A stretch of DNA of 64,000 nucleotides from CAVRXQ01 sp963849105 (GCA_963849105.1 CAWKGD010000003.1:897520-961519), one strand, 5' to 3'. Shown: positions 42,600 through 52,452, counted from the stretch's first letter. Translations and numbers: made by a program. The notes: a model not told the origin generated them from the letters alone.

Positions 42600-42995
42600 G
42601 ACGTTCTTCCATCCAACTTCGACGGCCCTCTCGACGTCACTGGCCACAGGAGACGCCGCCGTTCTCGATCTCGACTGTCTGAAGGCGGTCAACGACACGT
42701 CGGTCACCAACGAGGCGACGAGGAGCTGAAACAGTTAGGGCAGCATCTTCTCAACTGTTTGCGCAAACTTGTTTGCGCAAACAAGACGGCTCACGAGGTT
42801 CAGCGGCGACGAGTTGATCCTCGTTATGCGGAAGGCCGGAGCCGAAGGGCTCGAAGTCGCTGATCGCTTGGTTGCTGAGTGGGGACGAACAAATTCACGC
42901 GCGACGCTCAGCGCCGCCGTCGCAATCCACGTCGCCGGCATTCCACTCGAGCCCACTTATGCCGACGCCGATCACGCCCTCTACACGGCGAAGCC
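42600..42995 (+). pseudogene. Decayed GGDEF-domain (diguanylate cyclase) gene
   Basis: Pieces of a GGDEF domain occur in different frames. VLDLDCLKAVND (frame one, near 42660) is the metal-binding DLDxLKxxND motif; GHQRGDEELKQLGQHLL (another frame, near 42702) is the next helix; RFSGDELILVMRKAG (third frame, near 42796) is the GGDEF signature itself with Ser for the first Gly; and LSAAVAIHVAG to ADHALYTAK (near 42910-42990) is the C terminus. No single open frame covers the domain, so it is a frameshifted remnant rather than a working cyclase. Confidence 0.75.
42757..42782 (+). repeat. Two tandem copies of a 12-base palindrome
   Basis: GTTTGCGCAAAC, a perfect palindrome, occurs at 42757-42768 and at 42771-42782, joined by TT. 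This is the spot where the reading frame of the GGDEF remnant changes. Confidence 0.85.
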
Positions 42996-43173
42996 GAAGG
43001 TGGCGGACGGTGCTCGTTCGCGCCCGCCCGATCGCCCGAACAGACGAGTGCTCAGGCTGTTCACCGCTGCATTCCCAATACGGTTTCAGTCGTTCGAGAC
43101 ACCGGTTAAACGCGCCCGCCGTCGCAAATCTTTTCGATCTGTTCGGGAAGACGCGCAAACCGCAGGCTGCACG

Positions 43174-44643
43174 TCACGCCAAGCGGAGACTGGCCCTGCC
43201 GAGGATGACCACGGTGACGGCGGCCAGCGCGCTCAGGCTGACGACCACCAGCAGCAGCGCGCCTCCCGACAAGGTGACACCGGTCGGGATGGTGGCGAAG
43301 CAGGCCACCGCCGAAAGCAGCACCGTCCAGCGGCGCGACCACCGATCAGCTGCCACGGCCAAAAAGGCGATGCCCCAGGTTTCATACCAGGGCCAGACGT
43401 TGGGTCCCAGCAGGACGACGGCGAGCAGACTCCAGCCGAAAGCGCGCGGGAAGCCCACCTTTTCGACTCGCACCAAGAGGTAGAGCACGACCGCAGCCGC
43501 CACAACAAGGGCGCCGCCTCGGGCCGCATCGACGAAGGAAGACGTGCTGGTCGTAAGCCCCACGGCGTGGCACGCGTGAGCGAGCGCCAGTCCCACGGCG
43601 GTGGCCGGGTCCAGCCACGTGACCACCCAAGCGGGGATGGAGAGGTCGGTGATCGCGGTCAACCCGAAGCCAGAGGCCACCGATACGAGCGCCATCGTTG
43701 ACGCTCCGATAGCGAGACCGACGGCGAGCGTTCTGGCGCGTTGTCGGAATTCGGCGCCGGGACCGGCCCACGTCCACGCGATGAAGACAACGCCCAGCGC
43801 GGCCGGGATCTTTACTGAGGCGGCCAACCCACACACCACGATCCCGAGCACCGGGTGCCGGCGCACCGCCAACGCGATCCCGGCGATCAACAGGCCGAGC
43901 ATCAGGGAGTCGTTGTGCATGCCGCCGACGAGGTAGAGCAGAATCAGCGGATTCAGCACCGTGAGAGCGACGGCCAGGTTCACCGGTTGCCCGAAAGCCC
44001 GGGCTACCACGGGCACCGCAATCGCCATGAGCCCGAGCCCAATGAGGGCAAAGAACCGGAAGCCTTCCAACGTGGCCGTGACGTGGTCCCCCATCACAAA
44101 GGCGTTGCCCCGGGCGAGGTCGAAGAACAACGGTCCGTAGGGGGCAGGGTGGGTGCGCCACAGGGGATCGGAAAAGCGGAAGAAGACCGAGGAGCGGTGC
44201 GCGATCGCGGCGTGGGTGAACGGATTCAGGCCTGCCGCCACCAACTGTCCCTCGACGGCGTAGAAATAGACATCCCGACTGAGTAGCGGTGGGGCGACGA
44301 GGAGCGGCACCACCCACACGATCGCCACGCTGAACAGCTGACGCAGCGTGTGCCCGGCCGCGTGCCGCACCAACGTGCACCAAGCGCCGAGCAGCAGGAC
44401 GATGCCGCCGTACATGAGTAGGAGGCTGAGCCACAGGTCGCTGGGAACTGATCCCGGTCTCGGGATCCCGAAGAACCACGCCCCTGCAAGCTTGGTGGTG
44501 AAGGGTGAACTCGGCAGCGCCGCGCCAGCCACGACAAGCGCCATTGCGATGAATCCGCCGATGGCCGCGCCCCATGGTTTGCCACGAGCTGGGTCGGCGT
44601 GTTGCGTTACCTCCGGGCCGCGCGCGCTGATCGCTTCGCTCAT
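43174..44643 (-). CDS. Polyprenol-phosphomannose-dependent mannosyltransferase-like membrane enzyme (GT87/MptB type)
   Basis: An integral membrane glycosyltransferase of about 490 residues with 11-13 predicted helices. The catalytic loop PLLSRDVYFYAVEGQLVAAGLNPF after helix 3 carries the Asp of GT-C enzymes that use polyprenyl-phosphate mannose, and the sequence DPLWRTHPAPYGPLFFDLA is typical of the actinobacterial MptA/MptB alpha-1,6-mannosyltransferase family. This fits the PIM genes elsewhere in the window. ATG 44643 starts it; the open frame reaches 44766. Its GC skew and intact helices suggest it is functional. Confidence 0.82.
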   Translation of the reverse strand: MSEAISARGPEVTQHADPARGKPWGAAIGGFIAMALVVAGAALPSSPFTTKLAGAWFFGIPRPGSVPSDLWLSLLLMYGGIVLLLGAWCTLVRHAAGHTLRQLFSVAIVWVVPLLVAPPLLSRDVYFYAVEGQLVAAGLNPFTHAAIAHRSSVFFRFSDPLWRTHPAPYGPLFFDLARGNAFVMGDHVTATLEGFRFFALIGLGLMAIAVPVVARAFGQPVNLAVALTVLNPLILLYLVGGMHNDSLMLGLLIAGIALAVRRHPVLGIVVCGLAASVKIPAALGVVFIAWTWAGPGAEFRQRARTLAVGLAIGASTMALVSVASGFGLTAITDLSIPAWVVTWLDPATAVGLALAHACHAVGLTTSTSSFVDAARGGALVVAAAVVLYLLVRVEKVGFPRAFGWSLLAVVLLGPNVWPWYETWGIAFLAVAADRWSRRWTVLLSAVACFATIPTGVTLSGGALLLVVVSLSALAAVTVVILGRASLRLA

Positions 44644-44962
44644 GGTGCCCGCCAGGTCTAGACGATCGGGCCGTTCGTGACCGCCATCGCCGCCACTAAC
44701 GCTGCTCTCTCTCACCGCGGACCGGTCGTTCAGACCCGAAATATTCTCTGTCCTGTCGTCGTTCAACCGGGAAACGATTCACCTCTGGTCTCCGCCGATG
44801 ACGCAGAAGCACAGCGAGATCCCGCGCGGATGTCGGCGGCTGGTGCGCTCCCCCGGTGCATCAGCAGCCGGTGTGTCGCTGTCCCAATCCGGCGGCCGCA
44901 AGGTGGTTGATGGCGCGCCGCATTCGCCCTCGGGGCGAGCGAGCACACGATCGCACCGAGGG

Positions 44963-45619
44963 TCAAGAATCGAGGTAGCGAAGTACTGCAAGCACTCGAC
45001 GGTGGTCCACCTGCGAGACCGGTAGGTCGAGCTTCGTGAAGATGCTCGTCACATGCTTTTCGACCGCTCCCTCGGAGATGACGAGCGTTGTGGCGATGGC
45101 CCCATTCGTTCGGCCCTCTGCCATGAGCGCCAAAACCTCGCGCTCGCGCGCCGAAAGGCGCGACAGTGAATCCCGTCGCCGGCTTGCGCCCACGAGTTGG
45201 GTCACGACCTCGGGATCCAGCGCCGTGCCCCCTGACGCGACGCGGACGAGGGCCTCGACGAAGTCAGCGACGTCGGCCACGCGGTCTTTCAGCAGATACC
45301 CGATCCCGCCGGCGCCCTCGGCGAGCAGCTCGGCCGCGTAGCGCGTCTCGATGTACTGGGAGAAAAGGAGGATGCCGAGGCGAGGATGCGCACGCCTGAC
45401 GTCGATGGCAACTCGGAGCCCCTCGTCGGTAAAGGTCGGTGGCATGCGGATATCGATCACGGCGACGTCGGGCGGTTCGCGTTCGATAACACCTCGTAAC
45501 GACTCTGGGTCGCCGACCGCGGCGATGACGTCAAAGCCCCGGCCGGTGAGCAATTGCGCCAGCCCGTCGCGCACGACAGCCGAGTCCTCGGCGATCGCGA
45601 CCTGGATGGTGTCCGACAT
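44963..45619 (-). CDS. NarL/LuxR-family response regulator
   Basis: A 218-residue regulator. The receiver domain has VAIAEDSAVVRDGL with the acidic pair and the phospho-Asp in VAVIDIRMPPTFTDEGL; the C-terminal HTH is LSAREREVLALMAEGRTNGAIATTLVISEGAVEKHV, the LuxR helix-turn-helix. ATG 45619 follows the kinase stop directly. It is the output partner of the histidine kinase gene upstream. Confidence 0.95.
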   Translation of the reverse strand: MSDTIQVAIAEDSAVVRDGLAQLLTGRGFDVIAAVGDPESLRGVIEREPPDVAVIDIRMPPTFTDEGLRVAIDVRRAHPRLGILLFSQYIETRYAAELLAEGAGGIGYLLKDRVADVADFVEALVRVASGGTALDPEVVTQLVGASRRRDSLSRLSAREREVLALMAEGRTNGAIATTLVISEGAVEKHVTSIFTKLDLPVSQVDHRRVLAVLRYLDS

Positions 45620-47020
45620 CTACGTATGCAACGGCAGATCGACGGTGACCACGGTTGGGCCGCCGGCTGGGCTCGTCACGTCGAGGTGCCCGTCGACGAC
45701 GAGGACGCGTTCCGCCAGCCCGGACAGGCCGCTCGCGTTGGAGCTCGTTCGGATGGCCGCGCCACCACGCCCGTCGTCGCGCACCACGACGCGGAGCCAC
45801 GTGCCGCTTTGCGAACAGGTCACGGTCGATCTCGATGCCCCGGCGTGCTGAGCGACGTTGGCGAGTAGTTCGGCGACACAGAAGTAGGCGATGGACTCAA
45901 TCGCTTGGGAGGGGCGGTCTGTGATCGAGACTGTGAGCTCGGTGGGCACCGTGCTGCGGGCGACGAGCGTGCTGAGCGCGCCTTCGAGCCCGACGTCCAG
46001 CGCGGGCGGGTGTATTCCTCGGGCCAGGTCGCGCAGCTCGACGATCGCTTCCTTGGCGCCTCGGTGGGCGTCCTCGACCAGCCGACGGACATCGTCCAGG
46101 TCAGGGCTGGCGTCGACGTCGAGCAGCTCTTTGGCCTCACCAAGACGCATCGCGAGCGCGACGAGCTGCGCCTGGGTCCCGTCGTGGAGGTTGCGCTCGA
46201 TCTGGCGCAGCACGGCGGCGGAGGCGTCGACGGTCTGTGCCCGCGTGGCTTCGAGAACGCGCACGCGAGCAGCCACGGCGTCAGGACCGAGCAACAGGTG
46301 GACGAGTTGGCGGTCGACGTACACGGCGAGTCGCATCGGCCAGGGGGCGAAGAACAACAGCACCACCCCGGTCGCGACGATGAAGGCACCATGGATAACG
46401 CCATGTTCGCCGACGGAAAAGAACCCCGGGAAAAACGCGTTGTAGACGACGCCGTAGACCGCCGGGTGGGCGTTGCCGCGCTCAAAGAGGGGATATCCGA
46501 GGCACGCCAGGACGTCCCACCACACGCTGATCGCGAACCAGACATTGAACGCCGTCCAGGCGTACTTGAGGAAGAGGTAAGCGATCGTCTTCCAGCCGAC
46601 CTTGTCCCGCATCGCCGCCTGTAGCCATCCGAATAGGCCGCGACGGCTCGCGAAGGGTTCGGGATCTTCGATGTCCTCGGCGAGGAAAAAGCGGGCGAGG
46701 TTGCGTTGGATGCTCCCAAACCAACGAGATCCCCGCACCCCGAGCGCGATGACGATGACGCCAATGAAGGTGACGGCCAGCGCCGCACCGCCTCCCAAGA
46801 AAAGGACAGAGAACGCCAGCCCGAGACCAACGACCGGACCACCCAAGGCGAAGTACGCAAGCTCCTTGTACGTCCGCCGCGAGAACGGCTCGCGAAGGAA
46901 GATCCCCGCCGAGCGACGGATCGCGGCTACCCGTGGCTCAGAAAGCCCGATGACCCGGTCCTTACCACCCACCCGAAACTGCACTCGGATGCCACGCGAT
47001 TCCACTACGGCCCCCGTCAT
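45620..47020 (-). CDS. Membrane sensor histidine kinase (NarX/LiaS-like HPK7)
   Basis: A 466-residue kinase. The N-terminal part has about six hydrophobic segments (for example LGGPVVGLGLAFSVLFLGGG, FIGVIVIALGVRG and GVIHGAFIVATGVVLLFFAPW), so it senses through the membrane. The dimerisation/phosphoacceptor helix is IERNLHDGTQAQLVALAMRLG with the His, followed by a HATPase_c domain with the N-box AELLANVAQHAGASR and G-boxes DDGRGG and GLSGLAERV. It is coupled to the response regulator. Target genes unknown. Confidence 0.93.
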   Translation of the reverse strand: MTGAVVESRGIRVQFRVGGKDRVIGLSEPRVAAIRRSAGIFLREPFSRRTYKELAYFALGGPVVGLGLAFSVLFLGGGAALAVTFIGVIVIALGVRGSRWFGSIQRNLARFFLAEDIEDPEPFASRRGLFGWLQAAMRDKVGWKTIAYLFLKYAWTAFNVWFAISVWWDVLACLGYPLFERGNAHPAVYGVVYNAFFPGFFSVGEHGVIHGAFIVATGVVLLFFAPWPMRLAVYVDRQLVHLLLGPDAVAARVRVLEATRAQTVDASAAVLRQIERNLHDGTQAQLVALAMRLGEAKELLDVDASPDLDDVRRLVEDAHRGAKEAIVELRDLARGIHPPALDVGLEGALSTLVARSTVPTELTVSITDRPSQAIESIAYFCVAELLANVAQHAGASRSTVTCSQSGTWLRVVVRDDGRGGAAIRTSSNASGLSGLAERVLVVDGHLDVTSPAGGPTVVTVDLPLHT

Positions 47021-47169
47021 CGGTCACTCTGTCCAGCGACGAGTCGGCCGAGTTCCATGCACGCGCCGCCGTCGCCGACGATGGCAGCGAACTCGAACAA
47101 AGCGAAGATCAGCGAGTGAATCGCAACCGAGTTGTCCGACTTGTTGGTGGCTGCGCGCATCGCGGTCAT
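47017..47169 (-). CDS. Possible small protein upstream of the histidine kinase
   Basis: A 50-codon frame (from ATG 47169, MTAMRAATNKSDNSVAIHSL, with a hydrophobic core IFALFEFAAIVGDGGA) ends in an ATGA overlap with the kinase start. No ribosome binding site is clear, and the product has no recognised family. It may be a coupled leader peptide or just a frame that stays open. Confidence 0.3.
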   Translation of the reverse strand: MTAMRAATNKSDNSVAIHSLIFALFEFAAIVGDGGACMELGRLVAGQSDR

Positions 47170-47630
47170 GGGTCCATTGTCGGGAATCGGGGAAGGGCTC
47201 GCTATGGCGCCACCGGGCGTTTCTGCCGGGGGGATAACCCGACTTCCGCGACCTCTGTGTACACCGATCATTGTTTGGATCCCAGCAGGACAACCCGTGG
47301 CTGGGCGGATCGGCATCGCCCACTGAAAACTCCAGGTGGACGCACATATCCGGTCGTAACAGTGATGCAAAGGCCCCCGTAGTACAACGATCTTGAAGAG
47401 CGGAGGCCCACTGTCGTGAGCGTTACCGCCAACCTGTCGGTCACAACGAGGCGAAACGGGCTCAGCCGCGCCTGTTCCGCACCGCCGCCCTCTCGTAGTT
47501 CGTGTGTGGGATCGTCGGTCGGAGTTGGCTGAGCGGGCAGTCCTCGTTGGCCTTTGCAAGCGCCGACCTCGGCCGGCGCACAGAAGACAGCGAAACAGAG
47601 AGATGGTTCGGTCTCGACCGGTGGGCGACC
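47170..47630. other. No gene seen
   Basis: About 460 bases between the kinase operon and the end of the molybdopterin gene. Frames read here are shadows or lack family support; I see no RNA gene or clear terminator. Confidence 0.4.
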
Positions 47631-49541
47631 TCAGAGAATTTGCTTGCCCATCTCGGCGGCGTCGTACCCGCCGAGCTGCTCCACTGCAGCGCGGAAATCC
47701 CCTGAGGCCAAAAGGGCCCAGAGCGGTGCCAACACGGGATCTTCCAGCCTCGCCCGATCGAGCACCAGGTCGTACGGCTCACGGGCCACGGGTACGAAGC
47801 CGAGCCCGAAGGCGCGCGCCGCGGCCAGCACGCCGAGACCGGCATCGGCCCGCCCGGCGGACACAGACGCCGCCACGGCGAGATGGGTGTACTCCTGTCG
47901 CGCGTAGCCCGCGATCGACGATGCGGCGATCCCCGACCGGCCGAGCTCGAAATCGAGGAGCACTCGGGTGCCAGAGCCGCGTTGGCGATTGACGTAACGG
48001 AGGTCCGGCCGCGCGAGGTCGGCGATGCCCGCGATCCCGAGCGGGTTGCCGGGGGCGACGATCAATCCCTGTTCCCGGTGAACGAGTCTGATAACGGCGA
48101 CGTCGCGGCCCGGGAGAACCTGGCCGATGTAAGAGATCGTGTACTCGCCGGTGTCTGGATCGAGGAGGTGCGAGCCGGCGACGTGGCACAGGCCGTCGCG
48201 CAGCGCGGCGAGGCCCGCGAGAGACCCGACGTTCGACGACGCGAGCGTGTCCCGCGGGTCGCTCCTGCGCAACATCGAAGCGGCGAGGTCGAGCACCATG
48301 TCGTGCGAGCCGATCACGACGATCGTGTGCGCGATCTCGTCCTCGCCTCGCAGCAGCCGGATCTCGACCTCCGTCTCGGCGTGGTGACCCTCGAGTCCGG
48401 CCGGGACGAGCAGCAGGCCGTCCGCCCGGACGAGGGAGGTCAGCACGCCCGCCCCGCGGGGCAGCGGCGTCGCGACCAGGCGGCTCCCCACGCGCCCCAG
48501 CCGAACGCGCACCCAGTCGTCCATGCCCATTGGCGACACGAGCTTTCGGGCGAGCGTCGCGCGAACGACCGGACGGCGCTGCTCGACCGTGCCCTCGAGC
48601 CGGGCGAGCAGCGGCGCCGCGAAAATCTCGAAGGTGAGCGCAGCCGAGACCGGATAACCCGGAGCGCCCAGCACCGGAGTGGCGTCGACCGCGCCGAGGA
48701 CCACCGGGTGCCCGGGACGGACGGCGACGCCGTGCACGGCGAGCACGCCGAGTTTCTCGATCACCGGCGCCGTGTAGTCGTCGCGCCCCGCGCTCGAGCC
48801 GGCGACAATGATCAAGAGGTCGCAGCGTTCGACCGCCTCACGAACCGCCCGCCCAATCCGCTCGGGGTCGTCGGGTGCGATCGGCAGCACCACGGTCTCG
48901 CAGCCGATCTCCTCTGCCTGGGCAGCGATCATGAGCGAGTTCGTGTCGGGGAGCTCACCGAGGGAGATGTCGGCGTCGATCGGCCGGATCTCGTCGCCGG
49001 TCGGAAGGATCGCGACGACCGGTCGGCGGCGGACGACGAGTTCCGTCACGCCCGCCGCGCCGCACGCGGCGACATCGACCGGGCGCAGCCGATGCCCTTC
49101 GGGCAGGAGCAACTCGGTGGCACTGATGTCCTCGCCGATCGAACGGACGTGCTGGTAGGGCACAGCCGCGGCCCTCAGCTCGGCGCCGTTGTCGACGTAG
49201 CGCACGTCCTCGCGCATCACGACCGAGTCGAAGCGCGCAGGGAGCGGGTCACCCGTGTCGACTACCTCGAACGCGCCCGCCGCGATGAGCAGCGGGGTCG
49301 TCTCGCCGGCGCCGATCGTGTCGGACGAGGAGACGGCAATGCCGTCCATGGCGGCGGCATCGAACGGCGGCGACGATCGCCGCGCGAAGACCGGTTCCGC
49401 AGTGACCCGACCCACGGCTTTGGAGAGTCCGAGCCGAACGACCTCGACGCGCCTCGGGCAGCCGGCGTTCCCGCACGCCCCATACCAGGTCTCGAGCGCC
49501 GACTGCGCCGGCACGTCGCGGATGAACGGGCTCGCGGGCAT
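47631..49541 (-). CDS. Molybdopterin molybdotransferase MoeA fused to a periplasmic-binding-like (PBP/COG1910) domain
   Basis: A 636-residue fusion. Residues about 1-400 are MoeA: SSPPFDAAAMDGIAVSS, the molybdate-binding region VVAILPTGDEIRP, the loop IIVAGSSAGRDDYTA and APGYPVSAALTFEIF. Residues about 415-636 are a PBP domain as in COG1910/ModA-like proteins (GSHDMVLDLAASMLRR, RYVNRQRGSGTRVLLDFEL). In archaea and Gram-positives such MoeA-PBP proteins accompany tungsten or molybdenum enzymes. ATG 49541 overlaps the moeA stop (TGATG). It is the last gene of the cofactor operon. Confidence 0.9.
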   Translation of the reverse strand: MPASPFIRDVPAQSALETWYGACGNAGCPRRVEVVRLGLSKAVGRVTAEPVFARRSSPPFDAAAMDGIAVSSSDTIGAGETTPLLIAAGAFEVVDTGDPLPARFDSVVMREDVRYVDNGAELRAAAVPYQHVRSIGEDISATELLLPEGHRLRPVDVAACGAAGVTELVVRRRPVVAILPTGDEIRPIDADISLGELPDTNSLMIAAQAEEIGCETVVLPIAPDDPERIGRAVREAVERCDLLIIVAGSSAGRDDYTAPVIEKLGVLAVHGVAVRPGHPVVLGAVDATPVLGAPGYPVSAALTFEIFAAPLLARLEGTVEQRRPVVRATLARKLVSPMGMDDWVRVRLGRVGSRLVATPLPRGAGVLTSLVRADGLLLVPAGLEGHHAETEVEIRLLRGEDEIAHTIVVIGSHDMVLDLAASMLRRSDPRDTLASSNVGSLAGLAALRDGLCHVAGSHLLDPDTGEYTISYIGQVLPGRDVAVIRLVHREQGLIVAPGNPLGIAGIADLARPDLRYVNRQRGSGTRVLLDFELGRSGIAASSIAGYARQEYTHLAVAASVSAGRADAGLGVLAAARAFGLGFVPVAREPYDLVLDRARLEDPVLAPLWALLASGDFRAAVEQLGGYDAAEMGKQIL

Positions 49542-50776
49542 CAGCGGTAGAGCGTCACGAGGACCTCGGTGTCCGCCCCGATTCCCGTCGCCTCCTCGGG
49601 GATCGTCACGTACCCGTCGGCTACCGACAGCATCGACAACAGCGCCGACTTGCCGAAGATCGGCTCTGCGACCCCGTCGTGAAGGCGCACCTGAACGATG
49701 TCGAGTCGGCCGGCAACCGAGGCCACGTCCTGGCTGAGCCGGGCGCGCGTCGTTGGCTCAGGCACCGGCGTCTCGAAGCCGCCGACTAATCGGATGAGCG
49801 CCATCCCGATTAGCCGGAAGATGACAAGAGCTGACCGGGGGTTGCCAGGCAGTCCGAGGATCGGCACGCCGTCACACTCGGCGAGCAGCGTCGGCTTGCC
49901 GGGTTGGACGGCGAGACCGTGGCAGAAGATCCCCGGTCTGCCGAGGGAGGCGACGACGGCGGCCGTCTCATCACGCGCGCCCACCGAGGATCCGGCCGTG
50001 ATCACGATGACATCCGCCTCGGCCAGCGCCTCGGAGACGGCGAGCCTCAGCTTGGCGGGATCATCGGGCACGATGCCGGCGAGCGCGGGCTCACCGCCGG
50101 CTTCCCGCACGAGGCAGGCGAGCGGCAAGGAACAGGCGTCGCGTACCTGGCCCGGGGTGAGCAGGGCCGTCTCGAACGGCACGACTTCGTCGCCGGTCGA
50201 AAAGATCACAACTCTCGGGCGGACGCGGACTTCCACCGTCGCGACTCCGGCGGCGGCGAGCAGGCCGAGGTCGTGGGCGCGCAGCGGCCGTCCCGGCGGC
50301 ACGAGCTCATCGCCGGTCTTCGCGTCCTCGTCCGCACGGACGACGCCTTCACCCGGCGCGACGGCACGGTGAATCTCGATCGTCCCCGGCATCGTCTCTT
50401 CGGTGTACTCGACCATCACGACGGCGTCGGCCTCGGCCGGGAGCATGCCTCCCGTCGGGATCGCGACGCAGCCGCCCGGCCGCAGCGCGACATCGACCGG
50501 TTCGCCCATTCGAACGGCGCCGAGCACTTCGAGGTAGCCGGGCAGCCCGTCGGAGGCGCCGTAGGTGTCGGCGGCGCGCACGGCGTAACCGTCGACGGTC
50601 GCCCGGGCGAATCCCGGCAGGGCGTGCGCCGCCCGCACCGCGACGCTCGGCACTCGTCCGGCCGCCTCCTCGAGGGTGACGACCTCGCTCGGGGTCCGGC
50701 GCGTCGGCCGGAAGCCCGCCAGCGCGTCGCTGACCGTTGAAACCGTGAAGAATTCGCGACCGCGTGCCCCGGACAT
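49541..50776 (-). CDS. moeA: Molybdopterin molybdenumtransferase MoeA
   Basis: Inserts molybdate or tungstate into molybdopterin. The 411-residue protein has FARATVDGYAVRAADT, MVEYTEE, FSTGDEVVPFETAL, ITAGSSVGARDETA and GLPGNPRSALVIF, the expected MoeA domain order. It is a second MoeA-type gene directly before MoeA-PBP, which suggests a division of metal insertion between two enzymes. ATG 50776 is two bases after the stop of the diaphorase gene. Confidence 0.95.
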   Translation of the reverse strand: MSGARGREFFTVSTVSDALAGFRPTRRTPSEVVTLEEAAGRVPSVAVRAAHALPGFARATVDGYAVRAADTYGASDGLPGYLEVLGAVRMGEPVDVALRPGGCVAIPTGGMLPAEADAVVMVEYTEETMPGTIEIHRAVAPGEGVVRADEDAKTGDELVPPGRPLRAHDLGLLAAAGVATVEVRVRPRVVIFSTGDEVVPFETALLTPGQVRDACSLPLACLVREAGGEPALAGIVPDDPAKLRLAVSEALAEADVIVITAGSSVGARDETAAVVASLGRPGIFCHGLAVQPGKPTLLAECDGVPILGLPGNPRSALVIFRLIGMALIRLVGGFETPVPEPTTRARLSQDVASVAGRLDIVQVRLHDGVAEPIFGKSALLSMLSVADGYVTIPEEATGIGADTEVLVTLYR

Positions 50777-50778
50777 CG

Positions 50779-52452
50779 TCAGGCCGGCTGCGAACCTCGT
50801 TCAAGCCGCACGACGCTCACGACCGGACCGAGCGCCACCTGACCGAGCCCGCAGATCGAGGTGAGTCGCATCGTCTCCTCGAGCTCGACCACTTGGCTGT
50901 CGAGCTCGCCCTTGGCGCGCCCTTCGCGAAGCGCGGCCGTCAGGATCGTGTGCGCTTTGGCTGAACCGACGCGGCAGGGAACGCATTTGCCACACGATTC
51001 GTTGCGGAAGAACCGCAGGACGTTTGTTGCCGCCGCGAGCAGGTCCGTGCCTTCAGCGACGACGACGAGCGCCCCCGATCCGAGCATCGATCCGGCGCGC
51101 GCCACCGATTCGAAGTCGAGCGGCACGTCGAGCTGATCCGCAGCGAGGAAGTTCGATGACGCGCCCCCCGGTTGCACCGCTTCGAGCGGTGCGCCTTTGC
51201 GCACGCCGCCCGCCTCTTTCAGAAGGTCGCCGATCTTTGTTCCGAGCGGCACGCAGTAGACGCCCGGACGCTCGACATGACCTGAGACGGCGAAGAACTT
51301 CCAGCCGCCGGCCCCGTTCACCCCCTGTTCGCGCCACCAGGTCGCGCCGCGCTCAACGATGATCGGTACGTCGGCGAACGTCTCGACGTTGTTGATGAGC
51401 GTCGGGCGGCCCCATAGACCGGAGGTGCCCGGGAAGGGCGGCTTATTGCGCGGCTCGCCGCGGTGGCCCTCCAGGCACTCGAGGAGCGCCGACTCCTCGC
51501 CGAGGACGTAGCCGCCCGGCGAGGTGAAGACGTCGACTTCGAGTCGCCGGCCCGTGCCGAGTGCGTCCACGCCGATCAGCCCCTCGGCGCGTATCCGTTC
51601 GAGCTCGGCACGAAGGATCGCCTCCTCGGGCCCGTACTCGTGGCGGATGAAGACCCATCCCTGCTCGGCTCCCGTCACGACCATCCCGAGGAGCAGGCCC
51701 TCGAGCACGAGGTGCGGCTCGTCCGCGAGGATCTGGCGGTCTTTGAAGGTTCCCGGCTCGGATTCGTCGGCGTTGCAGATCACGTATTTCGGTCCGGCGA
51801 CCTGGTCTGCGACGAGCTGCCACTTTTGTGCCGTCGGGAAACCCGCCCCGCCCATCCCCCGCAGCCCCGACTCTCGGACCTCGCCGACGATCTGCGACGG
51901 CGACAGCTCGCCGAGGAGGGCACGACGAAGGACCCGGTACCGCTCTTCGCCCGCGTCGTAGGGGTCGTTCGGCCAACGATGCGAGCTCGGGCTCGACGAC
52001 GGGCCGGCCGGGGCGTCGCCGCGCCCGGACACGAGCAGATTCTCGAGCGCAGACGCCGTCGCGGGGACTTCGTTGACCGAAATCGCTGGGGCCAGTTCGC
52101 ATCGACCGATGCACGACACTTCGCGCAGCTCGATGGCGGCGTCGTGGCCGTGTCCAGCCCTGATCGCCGCGAGAGCGGCGTCGGCGCCGTTCAGCCAGCA
52201 CGACAGGTCGTGGCAGACAGCAACGTCGACCCGAACAGGAGGCCGGGTGCGAAAGTGCGGGTAGAAGCTGATCAGCCCCTCGATCTCGTACAACGGTCGC
52301 TTCGCCTCTCGAGAGAGCGTGACAAGCTCCTCGCGCGGCAGCCAGCCGTGCTCGTGCTGAATGGCGGTCAGCGCCGGAATGAGGCTCGGGCCCGGGAAGC
52401 GGCCGGCGCGAGCCTCCCGGCCCGGGGCGGATCCGTTGCGGCTCGGGCTCAA
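50779..52452 (-). CDS. NuoE-NuoF fusion subunit (FMN/Fe-S NADH-binding) of NAD-dependent formate dehydrogenase
   Basis: A 557-residue fusion that passes electrons from formate to NAD+. The N-terminal part (about 1-150) is a NuoE-like 2Fe-2S domain with VAVCHDLSCW and SCIGRCELAP (C-x4-C and C-x3-C). The rest is NuoF: RGMGGAGFPTAQKW (FMN/NADH loop), ICNADESEPGTFKDR, and the 4Fe-4S site ESCGKCVPCRVG. The fusion matches FdsB/HoxF-like diaphorase subunits. It starts at TTG 52452, which overlaps the fdhA stop (TTGA); the first 12 codons lie at the edge of the NuoE domain. Follows the catalytic subunit. Confidence 0.93.
   Translation of the reverse strand: MSPSRNGSAPGREARAGRFPGPSLIPALTAIQHEHGWLPREELVTLSREAKRPLYEIEGLISFYPHFRTRPPVRVDVAVCHDLSCWLNGADAALAAIRAGHGHDAAIELREVSCIGRCELAPAISVNEVPATASALENLLVSGRGDAPAGPSSSPSSHRWPNDPYDAGEERYRVLRRALLGELSPSQIVGEVRESGLRGMGGAGFPTAQKWQLVADQVAGPKYVICNADESEPGTFKDRQILADEPHLVLEGLLLGMVVTGAEQGWVFIRHEYGPEEAILRAELERIRAEGLIGVDALGTGRRLEVDVFTSPGGYVLGEESALLECLEGHRGEPRNKPPFPGTSGLWGRPTLINNVETFADVPIIVERGATWWREQGVNGAGGWKFFAVSGHVERPGVYCVPLGTKIGDLLKEAGGVRKGAPLEAVQPGGASSNFLAADQLDVPLDFESVARAGSMLGSGALVVVAEGTDLLAAATNVLRFFRNESCGKCVPCRVGSAKAHTILTAALREGRAKGELDSQVVELEETMRLTSICGLGQVALGPVVSVVRLERGSQPA

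Noticed and set aside
42425..42640. Minus-strand frame over the 19-base duplication
   Set aside because: Its repeated segment merely reflects the DNA duplication, and it has no family support.
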